Shown here: one piece after another, positions 24,101 to 32,984 of the stretch | Layout of the letters: each line of letters starts with the position of its first letter | How positions within the stretch are numbered: the stretch's first letter is position 1 | Origin: Acidobacteriota bacterium | GTDB taxonomy: Bacteria > Acidobacteriota > UBA6911 > RPQK01 > JACQSY01 | DNA: 43,338 bases | Reading direction: 5' to 3' | Assembly: GCA_016211085.1 (NCBI GenBank) | Contig: JACQSY010000050.1 | Location: 1-43,338, forward strand | Notes under the pieces: generated by a model | What the model was told of the DNA's origin: nothing | What the model saw: the letters and a program-made list of their open reading frames with translations, nothing else | Databases searched by the model: none | Position numbers and translations under genes: made by a program

Positions 24101-25080
24101 TTCAAATAAATCCATCACGTCTCGGGAACCTTTTAAAAGATTTCTCCGGAAAAAAAATTCTGGTGGTCGGCGACCTGATGCTTGACGAGTTCATCTGGGG
24201 GACTGTGGAGAGGATCTCCCCGGAGGCTCCTGTGCCGATTATTGAGGTAGTTCGAGAAAGCCTGCACCTCGGTGGTTGTGCCAATGTTGTCGCCAACCTC
24301 GCGGCGTTGGGAGCGGAGCCTCTCACTGTGGGTGTCATAGGGAACGATTCCGGCGGAGAACGGCTGGTTTCCGAAATGGTGCGTCAGAAAATCAGCGTGA
24401 GAGGATTGATTCGGGACGCCGAGCGCAGCACCAGCGTAAAAACACGCATCATTGCCCATCGACAGCAGGTGTGCCGTGCCGATCGGGAAACCAGGAAACC
24501 TCTTTCCAACGCCATTCAAGCCCAGCTGATGAAAACCAGCCTGCAGCTTTTGGGCGAATGCGATGGATTGATCCTTTCCGATTATTCCAAAGGGGTTCTC
24601 CACCCGGAACTGATTGGTCACTTGATTGATCGCTGTCGAGAGAGCGGCAAGTTCGTTTCAGTAGACCCGAAGACGATGGATTTTTCCGTCTATCGAAGCG
24701 CCTCCATTATTACTCCCAACAAGAAAGAAGCCGAGCAAGCCTCCGGCATCACCATTACGGATGATTCCACTCTTTTTGATGCAGGGACACAGCTTCTGCG
24801 CGCCACGCGTGCTGATTACCTCCTCATCACACGAGGAGAGGAAGGGATGACCTTATTTCAGGACGGGCGCCAATCTCACATCCCCACGGTTGCCAGAGAG
24901 GTTTTTGACGTCACGGGAGCGGGCGACACCGTCGTTGCGACTCTAACGCTAGCCGTCGTCGCAGGGGCTACAGTGGCGGAGGCGGCTTTTCTTGCCAATC
25001 ATGCCGCAGGTGTCGTGGTGGGAAAAGTAGGCACGGCCTGCGCCACACGTGAGGAGATTGGCAAGAGCGTCAATTCATAG
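24097..25080 (+). CDS. hldA: D-glycero-beta-D-manno-heptose-7-phosphate kinase
   Basis: A 327-residue PfkB-family kinase that matches the kinase half of HldE/RfaE: VVGDLMLDEFIWGTVERISPE (quoted core GDLMLDEFIWG), GGCANVVANLAALGA (about 59-73), ILSDYSKG, ITPNKKEAEQ and the catalytic FDVTGAGDTV (Asp near 277). It phosphorylates heptose 7-phosphate at C1 on the way to ADP-heptose. The adenylyltransferase half is absent, as in HldA/HldC split systems, and is not in the window. ATGA overlap with the GT9 gene indicates an LPS-core operon. Confidence 0.93.
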   Translation: MIQINPSRLGNLLKDFSGKKILVVGDLMLDEFIWGTVERISPEAPVPIIEVVRESLHLGGCANVVANLAALGAEPLTVGVIGNDSGGERLVSEMVRQKISVRGLIRDAERSTSVKTRIIAHRQQVCRADRETRKPLSNAIQAQLMKTSLQLLGECDGLILSDYSKGVLHPELIGHLIDRCRESGKFVSVDPKTMDFSVYRSASIITPNKKEAEQASGITITDDSTLFDAGTQLLRATRADYLLITRGEEGMTLFQDGRQSHIPTVAREVFDVTGAGDTVVATLTLAVVAGATVAEAAFLANHAAGVVVGKVGTACATREEIGKSVNS

Positions 25081-25122
25081 CCGAGACGGGAGCTCGTGCG
25101 GCCCGCAACGCTGAGATGAAGG

Positions 25123-25845
25123 TTATAGTGTGAAGCGGGCTCCAGCTTGGGCAAGGCAAAGGCGCGCCAGGCGCAGGGCCCCCAGCCGTCCCGGAAAGCG
25201 CCTTTCGGCATCCCGGAAGCTCTTGTGATGCACACACCTCCTGCCGTTTTGAACCTTTTCCCCCATCAGCGAGTGGAGCATTTCATGGAACAGGACGTAT
25301 TCAATGACGATCGGAGGCACTCCAGGGCGGTCCAGAAGGCGATTGATTACGATGGCCCCCTGTGCATCATCGTAGTGCCCCAACACAGTTCTGCTTCCCC
25401 GCCTGCTCCAGGAGAGGCAGGAAACCTGGACAGAAGATCCAAAATGCTTCCGGTTTACTTCATCAAAGATCTTTGCCAGATCGTAGGTATGCCCGCGCGA
25501 TCCGGTTAAGAACTTCCGGGCGCGTTGGCGTCGCAATTCCCAAAGTTGTTGCTGCACGTCCGGTTGGCGTATGTAGGTGGAATAAAGCTGCAGCAACTCC
25601 GAAGGCGCTTTGCGGCAAAACAGTCGGTAGACGAGTATGCCGAGCACAGCTTCCAGCACTTCCAGCGGCGCGCTAGTCAGCACATCACTGATGCGAAGAT
25701 GGACCACCCCCTCGCGGACTCTGAGTGTGTGGCTGAGGCCACGGTAGGGATAAAACTGCAGTCGGAGCGGAGGAGGCGTCCCCTTGCGGAATGCAGAGTA
25801 GTTTAGGGAAAAAGATTTCTTCAGATGAAAGACGCGATCCGTCAT
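25123..25845 (-). CDS. SprT-like zinc metalloprotein
   Basis: A 240-residue protein with a SprT-like metallopeptidase motif HEMLHSLMG (His187, Glu188, His191) and a later His pair (CVHHKSF) that could supply the third zinc ligand. The N-terminal 100 residues form an unassigned helical region. Homologues include SprT/Spartan-type proteins, some of which cut DNA-protein crosslinks; bacterial roles are unclear. Its ATG overlaps the stop of the mutase small subunit by four bases (ATGA), so it is the last gene of that operon. Confidence 0.8.
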   Translation of the reverse strand: MTDRVFHLKKSFSLNYSAFRKGTPPPLRLQFYPYRGLSHTLRVREGVVHLRISDVLTSAPLEVLEAVLGILVYRLFCRKAPSELLQLYSTYIRQPDVQQQLWELRRQRARKFLTGSRGHTYDLAKIFDEVNRKHFGSSVQVSCLSWSRRGSRTVLGHYDDAQGAIVINRLLDRPGVPPIVIEYVLFHEMLHSLMGEKVQNGRRCVHHKSFRDAERRFPGRLGALRLARLCLAQAGARFTL

Positions 25846-26270
25846 GAGCGGACATTCTCGCGCACAAAGCGGATGATTTCTTCCGTGCTGGCTCCCGGTT
25901 GGAATATACGAGCCACACCTATTTCCTTCAATCGTGGAATGTCTTCATCAGGGATGATTCCTCCCCCGAAAACCAGAACGTCGTCAAGCTCGCTCTTTCC
26001 CAGCAGTTCGACTACTTTTTGGAACAGGTGCATGTGGGCTCCGGAGAGTATGGAGAGGCCCAGCGCATCCACGTCCTCCTGAAGAGCGGCATGGACAATT
26101 TGTTCGGGAGTCTGTCTAAGACCGGTGTAAATCACTTCCATGCCCGCATCCCGCAAGGCGCGGGCGACCACCTGCGCGCCACGATCATGTCCGTCGAGGC
26201 CCGGTTTGGCTATCAAGACTCTAATTTTTTTCCCCGAAGACTCTGCCTGTGGTGATTCAGCGTTTTTCAA
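25842..26270 (-). CDS. mcmA2: Methylmalonyl-CoA mutase, cobalamin-binding subunit
   Basis: A 142-residue B12-binding protein with the base-off motif [10 protein letters not shown] (D26, H28, G31), then [14 protein letters not shown] and [12 protein letters not shown], which contact the cofactor tail. It is the C-terminal domain of methylmalonyl-CoA mutase as a separate small subunit. It partners the large subunit encoded directly upstream with a four-base ATGA overlap, interconverting (R)-methylmalonyl-CoA and succinyl-CoA. The epimerase and the G-protein chaperone are not in the window. Confidence 0.93.
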   Translation of the reverse strand: MKNAESPQAESSGKKIRVLIAKPGLDGHDRGAQVVARALRDAGMEVIYTGLRQTPEQIVHAALQEDVDALGLSILSGAHMHLFQKVVELLGKSELDDVLVFGGGIIPDEDIPRLKEIGVARIFQPGASTEEIIRFVRENVRS

Positions 26271-27886
26271 AAGCTCGGCTCCTGGTAGGTTCCAAATTCG
26301 TCCTTTAGCGTGTTACAAATCTCCCCAAGAGTAGCATATTCTCGCACGGCTTCGATAATAGGCACCATTAAATTGTCTCGGCCGCGCGCTGCGTTTTTCA
26401 AAGCCTGGAGCCGGGTTTGGACGGCGCGAGAGCTGCGGTGTGATTTGAGTTTTCTCAGCCGCTGGCACTGCTGCTCCCGGACCTCCGGACCGATTTCGAG
26501 TATTTCCAGAGGCGGTTCATGATCTACTTGAAAATCATTGACACCCACAATGATTTTTTCACACCGCTCTACCGCCTGTTGATACTGGTAGGACGCCTCG
26601 CGGATCTCTCGTTGCGGAAATCCTTTCTCAATGGCCGCCACCATGCCACCGAGCTGATCTATTTTCTTGATATATCCCTCCGCCTCACTTTCCATTTCCC
26701 CGGTGAGAGTCTCCACCAGGTAAGAGCCTCCTAGAGGATCGACACTGTTGATCACTCCGCTTTCAGCTGCAATGATCTGCTGAGTCCTCAAGGCCAGTTG
26801 CGCAGCCTGTTCGGTGGGAAGAGCAAGCGCCTCATCGAGAGAATTGGTGTGTAGCGAATTGGTGCCGCCCAGCACCGCCGCCAGCGCTTGAAGGGTGGTG
26901 CGCACTACGTTGTTCATCGGCTGCTGCGCAGTCAAGGAACAACCCGCGGTCTGGGTGTGAAATCGGCACATCCAGGACCGCTCCTTTTGAGCCTTGAAAC
27001 GGCGGCGCATCACGCCCGCCCACAAGCGCCGCGCGGCGCGAAACTTGGCGATTTCCTCGAAAAAATCATTATGAGAGTTAAAGAAAAAGGAGAGGCGCGA
27101 TCCAAATTCATCTACATCCATTCCTGCCCTCAGGCAGTGCTCAACATATTCAATTCCATCTCTTAACGTAAATGCCAATTCCTGGACTGCTGTCGACCCC
27201 GCTTCGCGGATATGGTAGCCACTGATGGATATACTGTTGTAAGAGGGAAGATAACGCGCGCAAAACTGTATGGAGTCCGCGACCAGCCGCATGGAGGGTT
27301 CAGGAGGATAGATCCATTCTTTTTGTGCGATGTACTCTTTGAGGATATCGTTTTGGACGGTGCCTCTTATCTCGGCCAGCTCCACCCCTTGCTTTTCGGC
27401 CACCCCAATGTACATGGCGAGCAACACTGCGGCGGGGGCATTGATGGTCATCGACGTGGTCACCCGGCCAAGATTGATTCCATTAAAAAGAACCTCCATA
27501 TCTTCCAGTGAGTCGACGGCGACGCCGCACTTTCCCACTTCTCCTTCAGCGAGAGGATCATCGGAATCCATGCCCATCAGCGTGGGGAGGTCAAAGGCAA
27601 CCGAAAGGCCGGTCTGACCGTGCTCCAGAAGGAATTTGAAACGCCGGTTGGTCTCTTCCGGCGTGCCGAAGCCGGAGAACTGGCGCATGGTCCACAGTCT
27701 TCCCCGGTACATGTTGGAATAAATCCCACGTGTGAAGGGGAACTTACCGGGCAATCCGAGCTGAGTTTCGTAGTCCCAATCCCTCAAATCGGCAGGTGTA
27801 TACAACGGCCGGATCTCGCGTCCGGAGATGGTGCTGAACTTACTATCGGGTGGATAGTAGCGGATTTTCCGCGTGGTTGGGCTCAT
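26267..27886 (-). CDS. mcmA1: Methylmalonyl-CoA mutase, catalytic large subunit
   Basis: A 539-residue TIM-barrel catalytic subunit: [20 protein letters not shown] (acyl-CoA mutase signature region), [50 protein letters not shown] and [13 protein letters not shown], with the [20 protein letters not shown] segment (quoted as [14 protein letters not shown]) typical of the alpha subunit. It lacks the C-terminal B12 domain, supplied by the next gene. The length fits split mutases of archaeal and acidobacterial type. Ethylmalonyl- or isobutyryl-CoA mutase specificity is not fully excluded by eye. Confidence 0.93.
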   Translation of the reverse strand: MSPTTRKIRYYPPDSKFSTISGREIRPLYTPADLRDWDYETQLGLPGKFPFTRGIYSNMYRGRLWTMRQFSGFGTPEETNRRFKFLLEHGQTGLSVAFDLPTLMGMDSDDPLAEGEVGKCGVAVDSLEDMEVLFNGINLGRVTTSMTINAPAAVLLAMYIGVAEKQGVELAEIRGTVQNDILKEYIAQKEWIYPPEPSMRLVADSIQFCARYLPSYNSISISGYHIREAGSTAVQELAFTLRDGIEYVEHCLRAGMDVDEFGSRLSFFFNSHNDFFEEIAKFRAARRLWAGVMRRRFKAQKERSWMCRFHTQTAGCSLTAQQPMNNVVRTTLQALAAVLGGTNSLHTNSLDEALALPTEQAAQLALRTQQIIAAESGVINSVDPLGGSYLVETLTGEMESEAEGYIKKIDQLGGMVAAIEKGFPQREIREASYQYQQAVERCEKIIVGVNDFQVDHEPPLEILEIGPEVREQQCQRLRKLKSHRSSRAVQTRLQALKNAARGRDNLMVPIIEAVREYATLGEICNTLKDEFGTYQEPSF

Positions 27887-28006
27887 GGGCGTTGAATTCT
27901 CGGTACAGGAATCTTGTCTGCCGAAACACGGTCCACTGGCTTCAGCGTCGGGGGCGCCCCGCTCAAGAACTCAAGAAAAATATAATCCCCTCAGGAACGA
28001 AAAGGG

Positions 28007-28480
28007 TCACGGGACGGATTGTTCAAGCTCGATGGCCTTTTGAAAGAAGCGCAGGGCTTCCTCGCTATTCCCCTGCCTGGAGCAAATATAGGCCTTTTCA
28101 CGATAAAGGGAAGCCTTATGTCTGTTCACTGCAATTGATTTCAGCGCCTCATCGATGACTTCATGGGCCAAAACATATTGGCCTTGATGTATCAAAGAAT
28201 CCACGACAATCTTCGTCGAGTCCACCAGCAGGTTTAAGCGTTCCGTGGGAAACTCCAGGGCAAAAATCTTTTTGTAGCTGGGAAGGACTTTTTCGTACTC
28301 CTGATTACGGATGTGCAGCAGGACGATTTCGTGTTGTGCTTCTGCGATGCCCCGGATTTGTTCCCAACTTGGCGCCTTTTTGGACTGGCCTGCCAGGAAG
28401 AGAGGAAAGCCGATCCATAGAGCGGAGATGAAGGCAATCCTCAGTTTATTTCGATGAAAAAGGATTTTTATGCCACTCAT
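28007..28480 (-). CDS. Exported TPR-like protein of unknown function
   Basis: A 157-residue protein with an N-terminal signal segment (LRIAFISALWIGFPLFLAG) and a helical mature part whose end matches a tetratricopeptide repeat (ASLYREKAYICSRQGNSEEALRFFQKAIELE, here quoted only as GNSEEALRFFQKAIELE). It starts inside the anti-sigma gene, overlapping it by 35 bases in another frame, so it is likely coupled to the sigma/anti-sigma operon. A periplasmic scaffold or signal partner is possible; function is not known. Confidence 0.7.
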   Translation of the reverse strand: MSGIKILFHRNKLRIAFISALWIGFPLFLAGQSKKAPSWEQIRGIAEAQHEIVLLHIRNQEYEKVLPSYKKIFALEFPTERLNLLVDSTKIVVDSLIHQGQYVLAHEVIDEALKSIAVNRHKASLYREKAYICSRQGNSEEALRFFQKAIELEQSVP

Positions 28481-28907
28481 GCTTATGATCGGTAAACGGA
28501 TTCGCGAACTGAGAATGGGAGAGCTCAGCCTGATTACGCTCCTTTAAGAAAGTGTTGAATTTGTTTTCAATGTTGCGCTCATCTAGAATGCTGAACGTTC
28601 CCCAAAAGAGTCCTGCTGCAGCCGTAATGGGAGCCGCCCAGCGCATCCATTTGAAAGCTCTCCGGTTAATGGCGAACCTGGCGCCGGGTTTTGCCGCGGT
28701 CGCTTGAGCGATCCGATGCCAGAGCTGAGCGCTGGGCTCCAGTTCGCGCAGCTGCTCGATCAGTTCACAGGAGACAGCCAACGATTGATACTCTTCGCTG
28801 CAGGCGGAGCAATCTTCCAAATGTTTCTGCAACTGTACCTTTTCGTCGCGGGAAAGTTCACCATCCAGAAAGGCTGTCAGGTTATCAGAATAAACTCGAC
28901 ATGCCAT
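28446..28907 (-). CDS. Transmembrane zinc-finger anti-sigma factor
   Basis: A 153-residue anti-sigma: the N-terminal ZAS-type zinc finger (ACRVYSDNLTAFLDGELS, then HLEDCSAC, the His-x3-Cys-x2-Cys motif), a linker, one transmembrane helix (about residues 73-95, WAAPITAAAGLFWGTF) and a short periplasmic tail. This is the RseA/RsiW-like topology for envelope stress sensing. I trimmed a longer frame to ATG 28907, which lies 23 bases inside the sigma gene with GGTGAG upstream. The pair should be cognate. Confidence 0.88.
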   Translation of the reverse strand: MACRVYSDNLTAFLDGELSRDEKVQLQKHLEDCSACSEEYQSLAVSCELIEQLRELEPSAQLWHRIAQATAAKPGARFAINRRAFKWMRWAAPITAAAGLFWGTFSILDERNIENKFNTFLKERNQAELSHSQFANPFTDHKHEWHKNPFSSK

Positions 28908-29538
28908 AGTTCTCACCCAGATATTTCTTAATCTTGTTGCGTACCTCAACTCGGGCGCGGTGAATGTCTGATTTTACAGAAGCCAGGGAACGGCCCACAA
29001 TATCGGCAATTTCCTGATAGCTCATTTTGTGAATCGCTGACAATACGAACACCTGCTTATATTTTTCGGGAAGCTCGTCGATAACCTCCTGAATCACTTT
29101 GTGCAGTTCTTTAGAAAGTATCCTTTCCTCCGGTCCTTTGGTAGGGCTGGGGATCTTCTGAGCTTCCGGCACCTCATCGCCAACTGTCTGGTCGATGGAC
29201 TCGAGCCGCGGAGTCCTGCTGCGATACTTCTGGTAAATGTTGTTCTGAGCGATGCGGAACAGCCAGCTTTGAAACTTACGATTGTCGTTCAAAGAGTGCA
29301 CGTTTCGAAAAGCCAGAACAAAAGTATCCTGCGTCAGATCTTCAGCTTCCTCCCGCGAACCGGTCATCCGATAAACGTAATTGAGAATCTTTTTGGCATA
29401 GAGCCCATACAATTCCTGAAATGCACCCACATCACCTTGCTTAACCCGGGTCAGCAGCTCATCGAGCCTTTCCCCGGGAACCGGGGCTTCTGGTGGATTG
29501 CGTCTCGGCTCTGGCCTTTTGACTCCCCGTTCTTTCAA
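28885..29538 (-). CDS. ECF sigma factor, RpoE/SigW type
   Basis: A 217-residue ECF sigma factor with region 2 (AFQELYGLYAKKILNYVYRM, EEAEDLTQDTFVLAFRNV, FQSWLFRIAQNNIYQKYRSR) and region 4 (LPEKYKQVFVLSAIHKMSYQEI and an HTH with SLASVKSDIHRARVEV). The first 22 residues are a Pro/Arg-rich extension. The TTG start at 29538 lacks a strong ribosome site, so the true start is uncertain. Overlap with the anti-sigma gene suggests stoichiometric expression. The parvulin gene behind it may belong to its regulon, as in envelope stress circuits. Confidence 0.9.
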   Translation of the reverse strand: MKERGVKRPEPRRNPPEAPVPGERLDELLTRVKQGDVGAFQELYGLYAKKILNYVYRMTGSREEAEDLTQDTFVLAFRNVHSLNDNRKFQSWLFRIAQNNIYQKYRSRTPRLESIDQTVGDEVPEAQKIPSPTKGPEERILSKELHKVIQEVIDELPEKYKQVFVLSAIHKMSYQEIADIVGRSLASVKSDIHRARVEVRNKIKKYLGENYGMSSLF

Positions 29539-29607
29539 TTAGTGTTGATTTAAAGCGAAATTAAAAGTTGCAAGCTTTCCCGGAAGCTCACTCAAAAGTG
29601 AGCCGCC

Positions 29608-30435
29608 CTACCGGACGACGACGTTGTACTGTTTCATGAGGTCCGCGGAAGCCTTGGATAACACTTGCTGTTGTTTTTCAGCCAGCAGCTGTTGAGACAC
29701 ATTTTTCTTGACTTCATCAAACTCGAGGTATCCTTCGGGTGTTTTTTCCGATACGCGGATGATGTGCCAGCCGAACTGGGTTTGGACCGGCTTGCTCACC
29801 TGACCTGGCTCAAGGGCGAAGGCGGCATTGTCAAACTCTGGTACCAGACGTCCCTTGGGAATCCACCCCAGTTCTCCCCCTTTTTCACTGTTGTTCCCAT
29901 CTTTAGAGTGGACTTTAGCCAGTTCCACAAAATCTTTTCCCTCGCCCAAAGATTTCTCGATCTGCTTCGCTTCTTCCTCTGTTTCCACAAGAATATGGCT
30001 CGCATTGATCATAGGAGGCTTCTTGAACTGTTCTCGGTTGGTCTCGTAAAAGGCCCGAGTGTCGGTCTCACTGACCGCCACATCTTCCACAAGCCGTTTT
30101 CGATATTCCTCGGCGACGATTTGCTTCTTGAGGAATTCCATCCTTTTTTGAAGTGCAGGGTCTTGCTCCAGACCTTTGGCTTGCGCTTCCGCATGGAAGA
30201 CCATCAGCTCCATCCAGGAGCGAATGAGCTGGGATTTTTTCGCCGGGTCGTTCATCTGTGATTGCACGTTTTCCGGGAGCAGCTTGATAAGCTGTTCAAA
30301 TTCTTGCTGTGTCAACTGATATCCGGTCATGTCCGCCAAAACGGCTGAAGTGCTTGCAGATGGTGGAGGCGCCGCATCCTGCGCCACACCGATGCCAATG
30401 AAAAATGAAATGACTACGAATATTTGTGCCTTCAT
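29608..30435 (-). CDS. Parvulin-type peptidyl-prolyl isomerase (PrsA/SurA-like)
   Basis: A 275-residue exported foldase: signal peptide (IFVVISFFIGIGVAQ), a helical chaperone domain with LTQQEFEQLIKLLPE and RSWMELMVFHAEAQ, then one parvulin rotamase domain (about 143-240) with NASHILVETEEEA, SKDGNNSEKGGELGWIPKG and AFALEPGQVSKPVQTQFGWH (quoted as QTQFGWHIIRV). It assists folding of proteins crossing the periplasm. It lies 70 bases upstream of the ECF sigma gene on the same strand. Confidence 0.93.
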   Translation of the reverse strand: MKAQIFVVISFFIGIGVAQDAAPPPSASTSAVLADMTGYQLTQQEFEQLIKLLPENVQSQMNDPAKKSQLIRSWMELMVFHAEAQAKGLEQDPALQKRMEFLKKQIVAEEYRKRLVEDVAVSETDTRAFYETNREQFKKPPMINASHILVETEEEAKQIEKSLGEGKDFVELAKVHSKDGNNSEKGGELGWIPKGRLVPEFDNAAFALEPGQVSKPVQTQFGWHIIRVSEKTPEGYLEFDEVKKNVSQQLLAEKQQQVLSKASADLMKQYNVVVR

Positions 30436-30583
30436 TAAGACCTCCTAGAAAAGCATAACACGATGAGAAGGAATGATCACCCACAGCAGAATCTGGAACC
30501 TGTGATGGGGTGACGACGTTATTAAAAACACAGGGATAGGTCAATCGCGGGCAAGAAAAAAAAGAAAGGACGGGTATTGGCTT

Positions 30584-31354
30584 ATGTTCCGCACTTTTGG
30601 TCTGATCGTCACCCTAATGGTTGGCAGTGCCGTCGCCCATCCGAGCCAGGACATACGTCTGTTTATTTCAGACGGCGGCTATTTAGGTGTGCAGATCCGG
30701 GAAGTTGAAGCAGCAGATGTTCAACACCTAAGACTTCCCAAGGAACAAGGCGTTTACATCGAACATGTTGAAGCCGGGAGTCCCGCTGAAAAAGCCGGCT
30801 TGCGAGCCTTTGATGTCATTCTTCAACTCGAAGGGATGCCGGTCCTGGGCGTGCGCCAATTTCAGCGTCTGGTTTCGGAAATTCCTCCGGGAAGAAGCGT
30901 CAAACTGGAAATTCACCGGGAGGGACGCTCCGTTGAGGTACACGTGGAGTTGCGGGGCCGGCCCCGTGGCACGGTGCAGATTCCGCTGCCGAAGGCTTTG
31001 CCGCCTCAAGTGTTGGGACCGGAAGCCCGCCGTTTTATCTTTTTCTCGGATCGTCCTCGTTTGGGGATTAGCGGTGTGGACCTGACCGGTCAAATGGCCG
31101 ACTTTCTAGGTGTCTCTCAAAAGCAAGGGGTCCTGGTGATGGAGGTCATGCCGGGAACTCCTGCGGAGCGCAGCGGGCTGAAAGCGGGGGACGTTATTAT
31201 CTCTGTAGACGGCAAGCCGGTGGAAAGCCTTGCGCGACTTTCCGAGCTGCTGAAGGGCTCAAAACACGAGCTGGAAATCATCCGGCAGCGACAGGCTGAA
31301 AAGAAAACTGTGACTCTTGAGCCTGAGGAGGGGGGCGGAAGGGTGCGATTGTAA
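30584..31354 (+). CDS. Exported protein with two PDZ domains
   Basis: A 256-residue protein: signal peptide (GLIVTLMVGSAVA, cut after AHP), PDZ1 (about 33-123; YLGVQIREVEA, AGSPAEKAGLRAFDVILQLEG) and PDZ2 (about 160-245; RLGISGVDLTG, PGTPAERSGLKAGDVIISVDG). There is no trypsin-like catalytic triad, unlike HtrA/DegP. It probably binds exposed C-termini and acts as an adaptor. It is divergent from the parvulin gene, with about 150 bases between them. Confidence 0.88.
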   Translation: MFRTFGLIVTLMVGSAVAHPSQDIRLFISDGGYLGVQIREVEAADVQHLRLPKEQGVYIEHVEAGSPAEKAGLRAFDVILQLEGMPVLGVRQFQRLVSEIPPGRSVKLEIHREGRSVEVHVELRGRPRGTVQIPLPKALPPQVLGPEARRFIFFSDRPRLGISGVDLTGQMADFLGVSQKQGVLVMEVMPGTPAERSGLKAGDVIISVDGKPVESLARLSELLKGSKHELEIIRQRQAEKKTVTLEPEEGGGRVRL

Positions 31355-31555
31355 TCGGTCGGCCAGAGCGATGCGGTGTGTAAATTCGGCGAATAGAGGT
31401 TGCATCGGGACTTCGTGGGGAGGGCGACCTCAAACAAAACGGAGGCGAATGCAAACCTTGACCGCGGGAGCTTTTGAAAAGAGCGGATTGCCAGCCGTTT
31501 TTAGTTTTCCAAGGATCTGTGGAAAATCTTGTGAAAAACCGCCCGTAGCGCGCCG

Positions 31556-31729
31556 CTAATTCCTCGAAAAATCGAGATTTTCTCCATTTTGCACCATGTT
31601 TGTGCAGTCCTTTAACTGCTTGAAATCACAGCGTTTCAGAGCTTGTTTAGCCTGGACTGCCCTCTTGATCAAGACTCGTGGATCGTGTCCTTCAAAAATT
31701 TTCCCAGCGACTTCCACCCGGTAACGCAT
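31556..31729 (-). CDS. Possible 57-residue small protein
   Basis: From ATG 31729 this frame gives a basic small protein (MRYRVEVAGKIFEGHDPRVL start, two Cys in the middle, KRCDFKQLKDC). The beginning looks like a short beta-helix unit, and an AAGGAGG lies upstream, though 12 bases away, which is long. I do not recognise a family. Outside this frame the 625-base gap 31355-31979 shows nothing I can support: it holds the tail of the PDZ transcript and a GC-rich, repeat-free stretch in front of the end of lexA. Confidence 0.4.
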   Translation of the reverse strand: MRYRVEVAGKIFEGHDPRVLIKRAVQAKQALKRCDFKQLKDCTNMVQNGENLDFSRN

Positions 31730-31979
31730 GATGCGAAAATTCCTCCTTAAATGCAAAGTGTTTTCTCGTGTCCCCGTCTCTGAAATACGTTGAATCTTGC
31801 CGGGACTTGCGGGCGATCTCGGCGTCGCTCATCCTCGCCGATGTACACCGACATCGCCTCCTCCTCTCTTCTTGACGTCGCTTCAGTCCTCAGCCCTCAG
31901 TGGCCGCTTGCTTCACGCGCGCGGCTCCGATGTCAGACCGCGCTGAGCTTGCCTGGCGCGGGCATTTCTTCTGCAGGTG

Positions 31980-32582
31980 TCAATAGTACCGGCGCATCAC
32001 ACCCACGACCACTCCCTGAATCCTCACCTGTTCCTCTTTAAGGAAGATTGGCTGAAGATCCGGGTTGGCGGGCTGGAGGCGAATCTGACCCGTTTCACGA
32101 TAAAACTTTTTGAGCGTGACGCTTTCTCCATCCACCAACGCTATCACCAACTCGCCGTTGCGCACCTCTGGCCGTTCCTCAACGATGACGTAGTCTCCGT
32201 CCTGGATATGCTCATCAATCATTGAGCTTCCCCTGACTTTTAAAACGTAGTTCTTATGTTTTCCGATCATGGAAGAAGGGACGGTAATCTCCTCCGGATC
32301 AGCGATGACTTCAATGGGTTCTCCGGCCGCCACGTAACCCAACAAGGGGAGCGTCCCAGCGGATGCGTGTTCGGGATCGAGCACTTGCAGGGACCTGGCA
32401 TGATTGAGACGGCGCCGCAAGAAACCTCTTTCTTCCAATGCCACCAGATGCTTATGGACGCCGTTTAAGGACGCCAGATGGAAAGACCTGGCGATTTCAT
32501 CCAGCGTGGGGGAATACCCATGTTCTGCAACAAAAGCACGGATGAAGTCCAGAATTTCTTTTTGCCGTCGCGTGAGTGACAT
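31980..32582 (-). CDS. lexA: LexA repressor
   Basis: A 200-residue LexA. The N-terminal winged helix (LTRRQKEILDFIRAFVAEHG, SPTLDEIARSFHLAS) is followed by the hinge, the self-cleavage site Ala86-Gly87 in GYVAAGEPI, the catalytic Ser120 in RGSSMIDEHI and Lys158 in SVTLKKF. Under RecA stimulation it cleaves itself and releases the SOS genes. I use ATG 32582 with GAGGAG upstream; an ATG at 32606 adds eight residues with no site. A good promoter with direct repeats lies just upstream, likely the autoregulatory operator. Confidence 0.95.
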   Translation of the reverse strand: MSLTRRQKEILDFIRAFVAEHGYSPTLDEIARSFHLASLNGVHKHLVALEERGFLRRRLNHARSLQVLDPEHASAGTLPLLGYVAAGEPIEVIADPEEITVPSSMIGKHKNYVLKVRGSSMIDEHIQDGDYVIVEERPEVRNGELVIALVDGESVTLKKFYRETGQIRLQPANPDLQPIFLKEEQVRIQGVVVGVMRRYY

Positions 32583-32602
32583 CAATTTTTCTCCTCTCAA
32601 GA

Positions 32603-32653
32603 CCATTATGGTGAAAAAAAGGTGATAGTCAAGGTAAAAGTGAATAAAAGGTG
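32603..32653 (-). promoter_or_regulatory. lexA promoter with 14-bp direct repeats
   Basis: On the minus strand TTGACT (complement of 32627-32632) and ATAATG (complement of 32604-32609) are 17 bp apart, a near-consensus sigma-70 promoter. The 14-bp repeats CACCTTTTATTCAC (32640-32653) and CACCTTTTTTTCAC (32611-32624) differ by one base and are 29 bp apart, flanking the -35. Neither CTGT-N8-ACAG nor GAAC-N4-GTTC SOS boxes are present, so these repeats are the candidate LexA operator. Confidence 0.6.
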
Positions 32654-32707
32654 TATATAGGAAAACTTCGGGCGCAATCCATCGGGGGGCCGTGTTAGAT
32701 TAGGGTT

Positions 32708-32977
32708 ATGTCGGAACATCAAGAAATTGAACACTTGCTCAAGGAAGAGGAACAGAAAACCCGCCGTGTTCGTTTTCTTGTCGATCTGACGGTCAATCTC
32801 CTGTATCAAGACTCGACCTTGACCCTTGCCGAGGCGCGGCGGATTGTGAGAAACGCCGAACGGCAGATTCTGGCGCTGTTTCCGGACAAGCAGGAGACTT
32901 TTAATCTGATCCTCCTTCCTCGCTTTGAACGCATCTTGAAAGAGCGATTCGGGGCGGGCGTCCAGACAGTTCACTAG
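32708..32977 (+). CDS. Small helical protein, function unknown
   Basis: An 89-residue, strongly helical and charged protein (EHQEIEHLLKEEEQKTRRV, LTLAEARRIVRNAERQILAL, LLPRFERILKERF). It has no signal peptide, cysteine or recognisable motif. It lies divergent from lexA and seven bases before dtd, so it is probably cotranscribed with dtd. The LexA promoter region is shared, so SOS control is possible. I do not recognise a characterised family. Confidence 0.72.
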   Translation: MSEHQEIEHLLKEEEQKTRRVRFLVDLTVNLLYQDSTLTLAEARRIVRNAERQILALFPDKQETFNLILLPRFERILKERFGAGVQTVH

Positions 32978-32984
32978 CCTTCTT

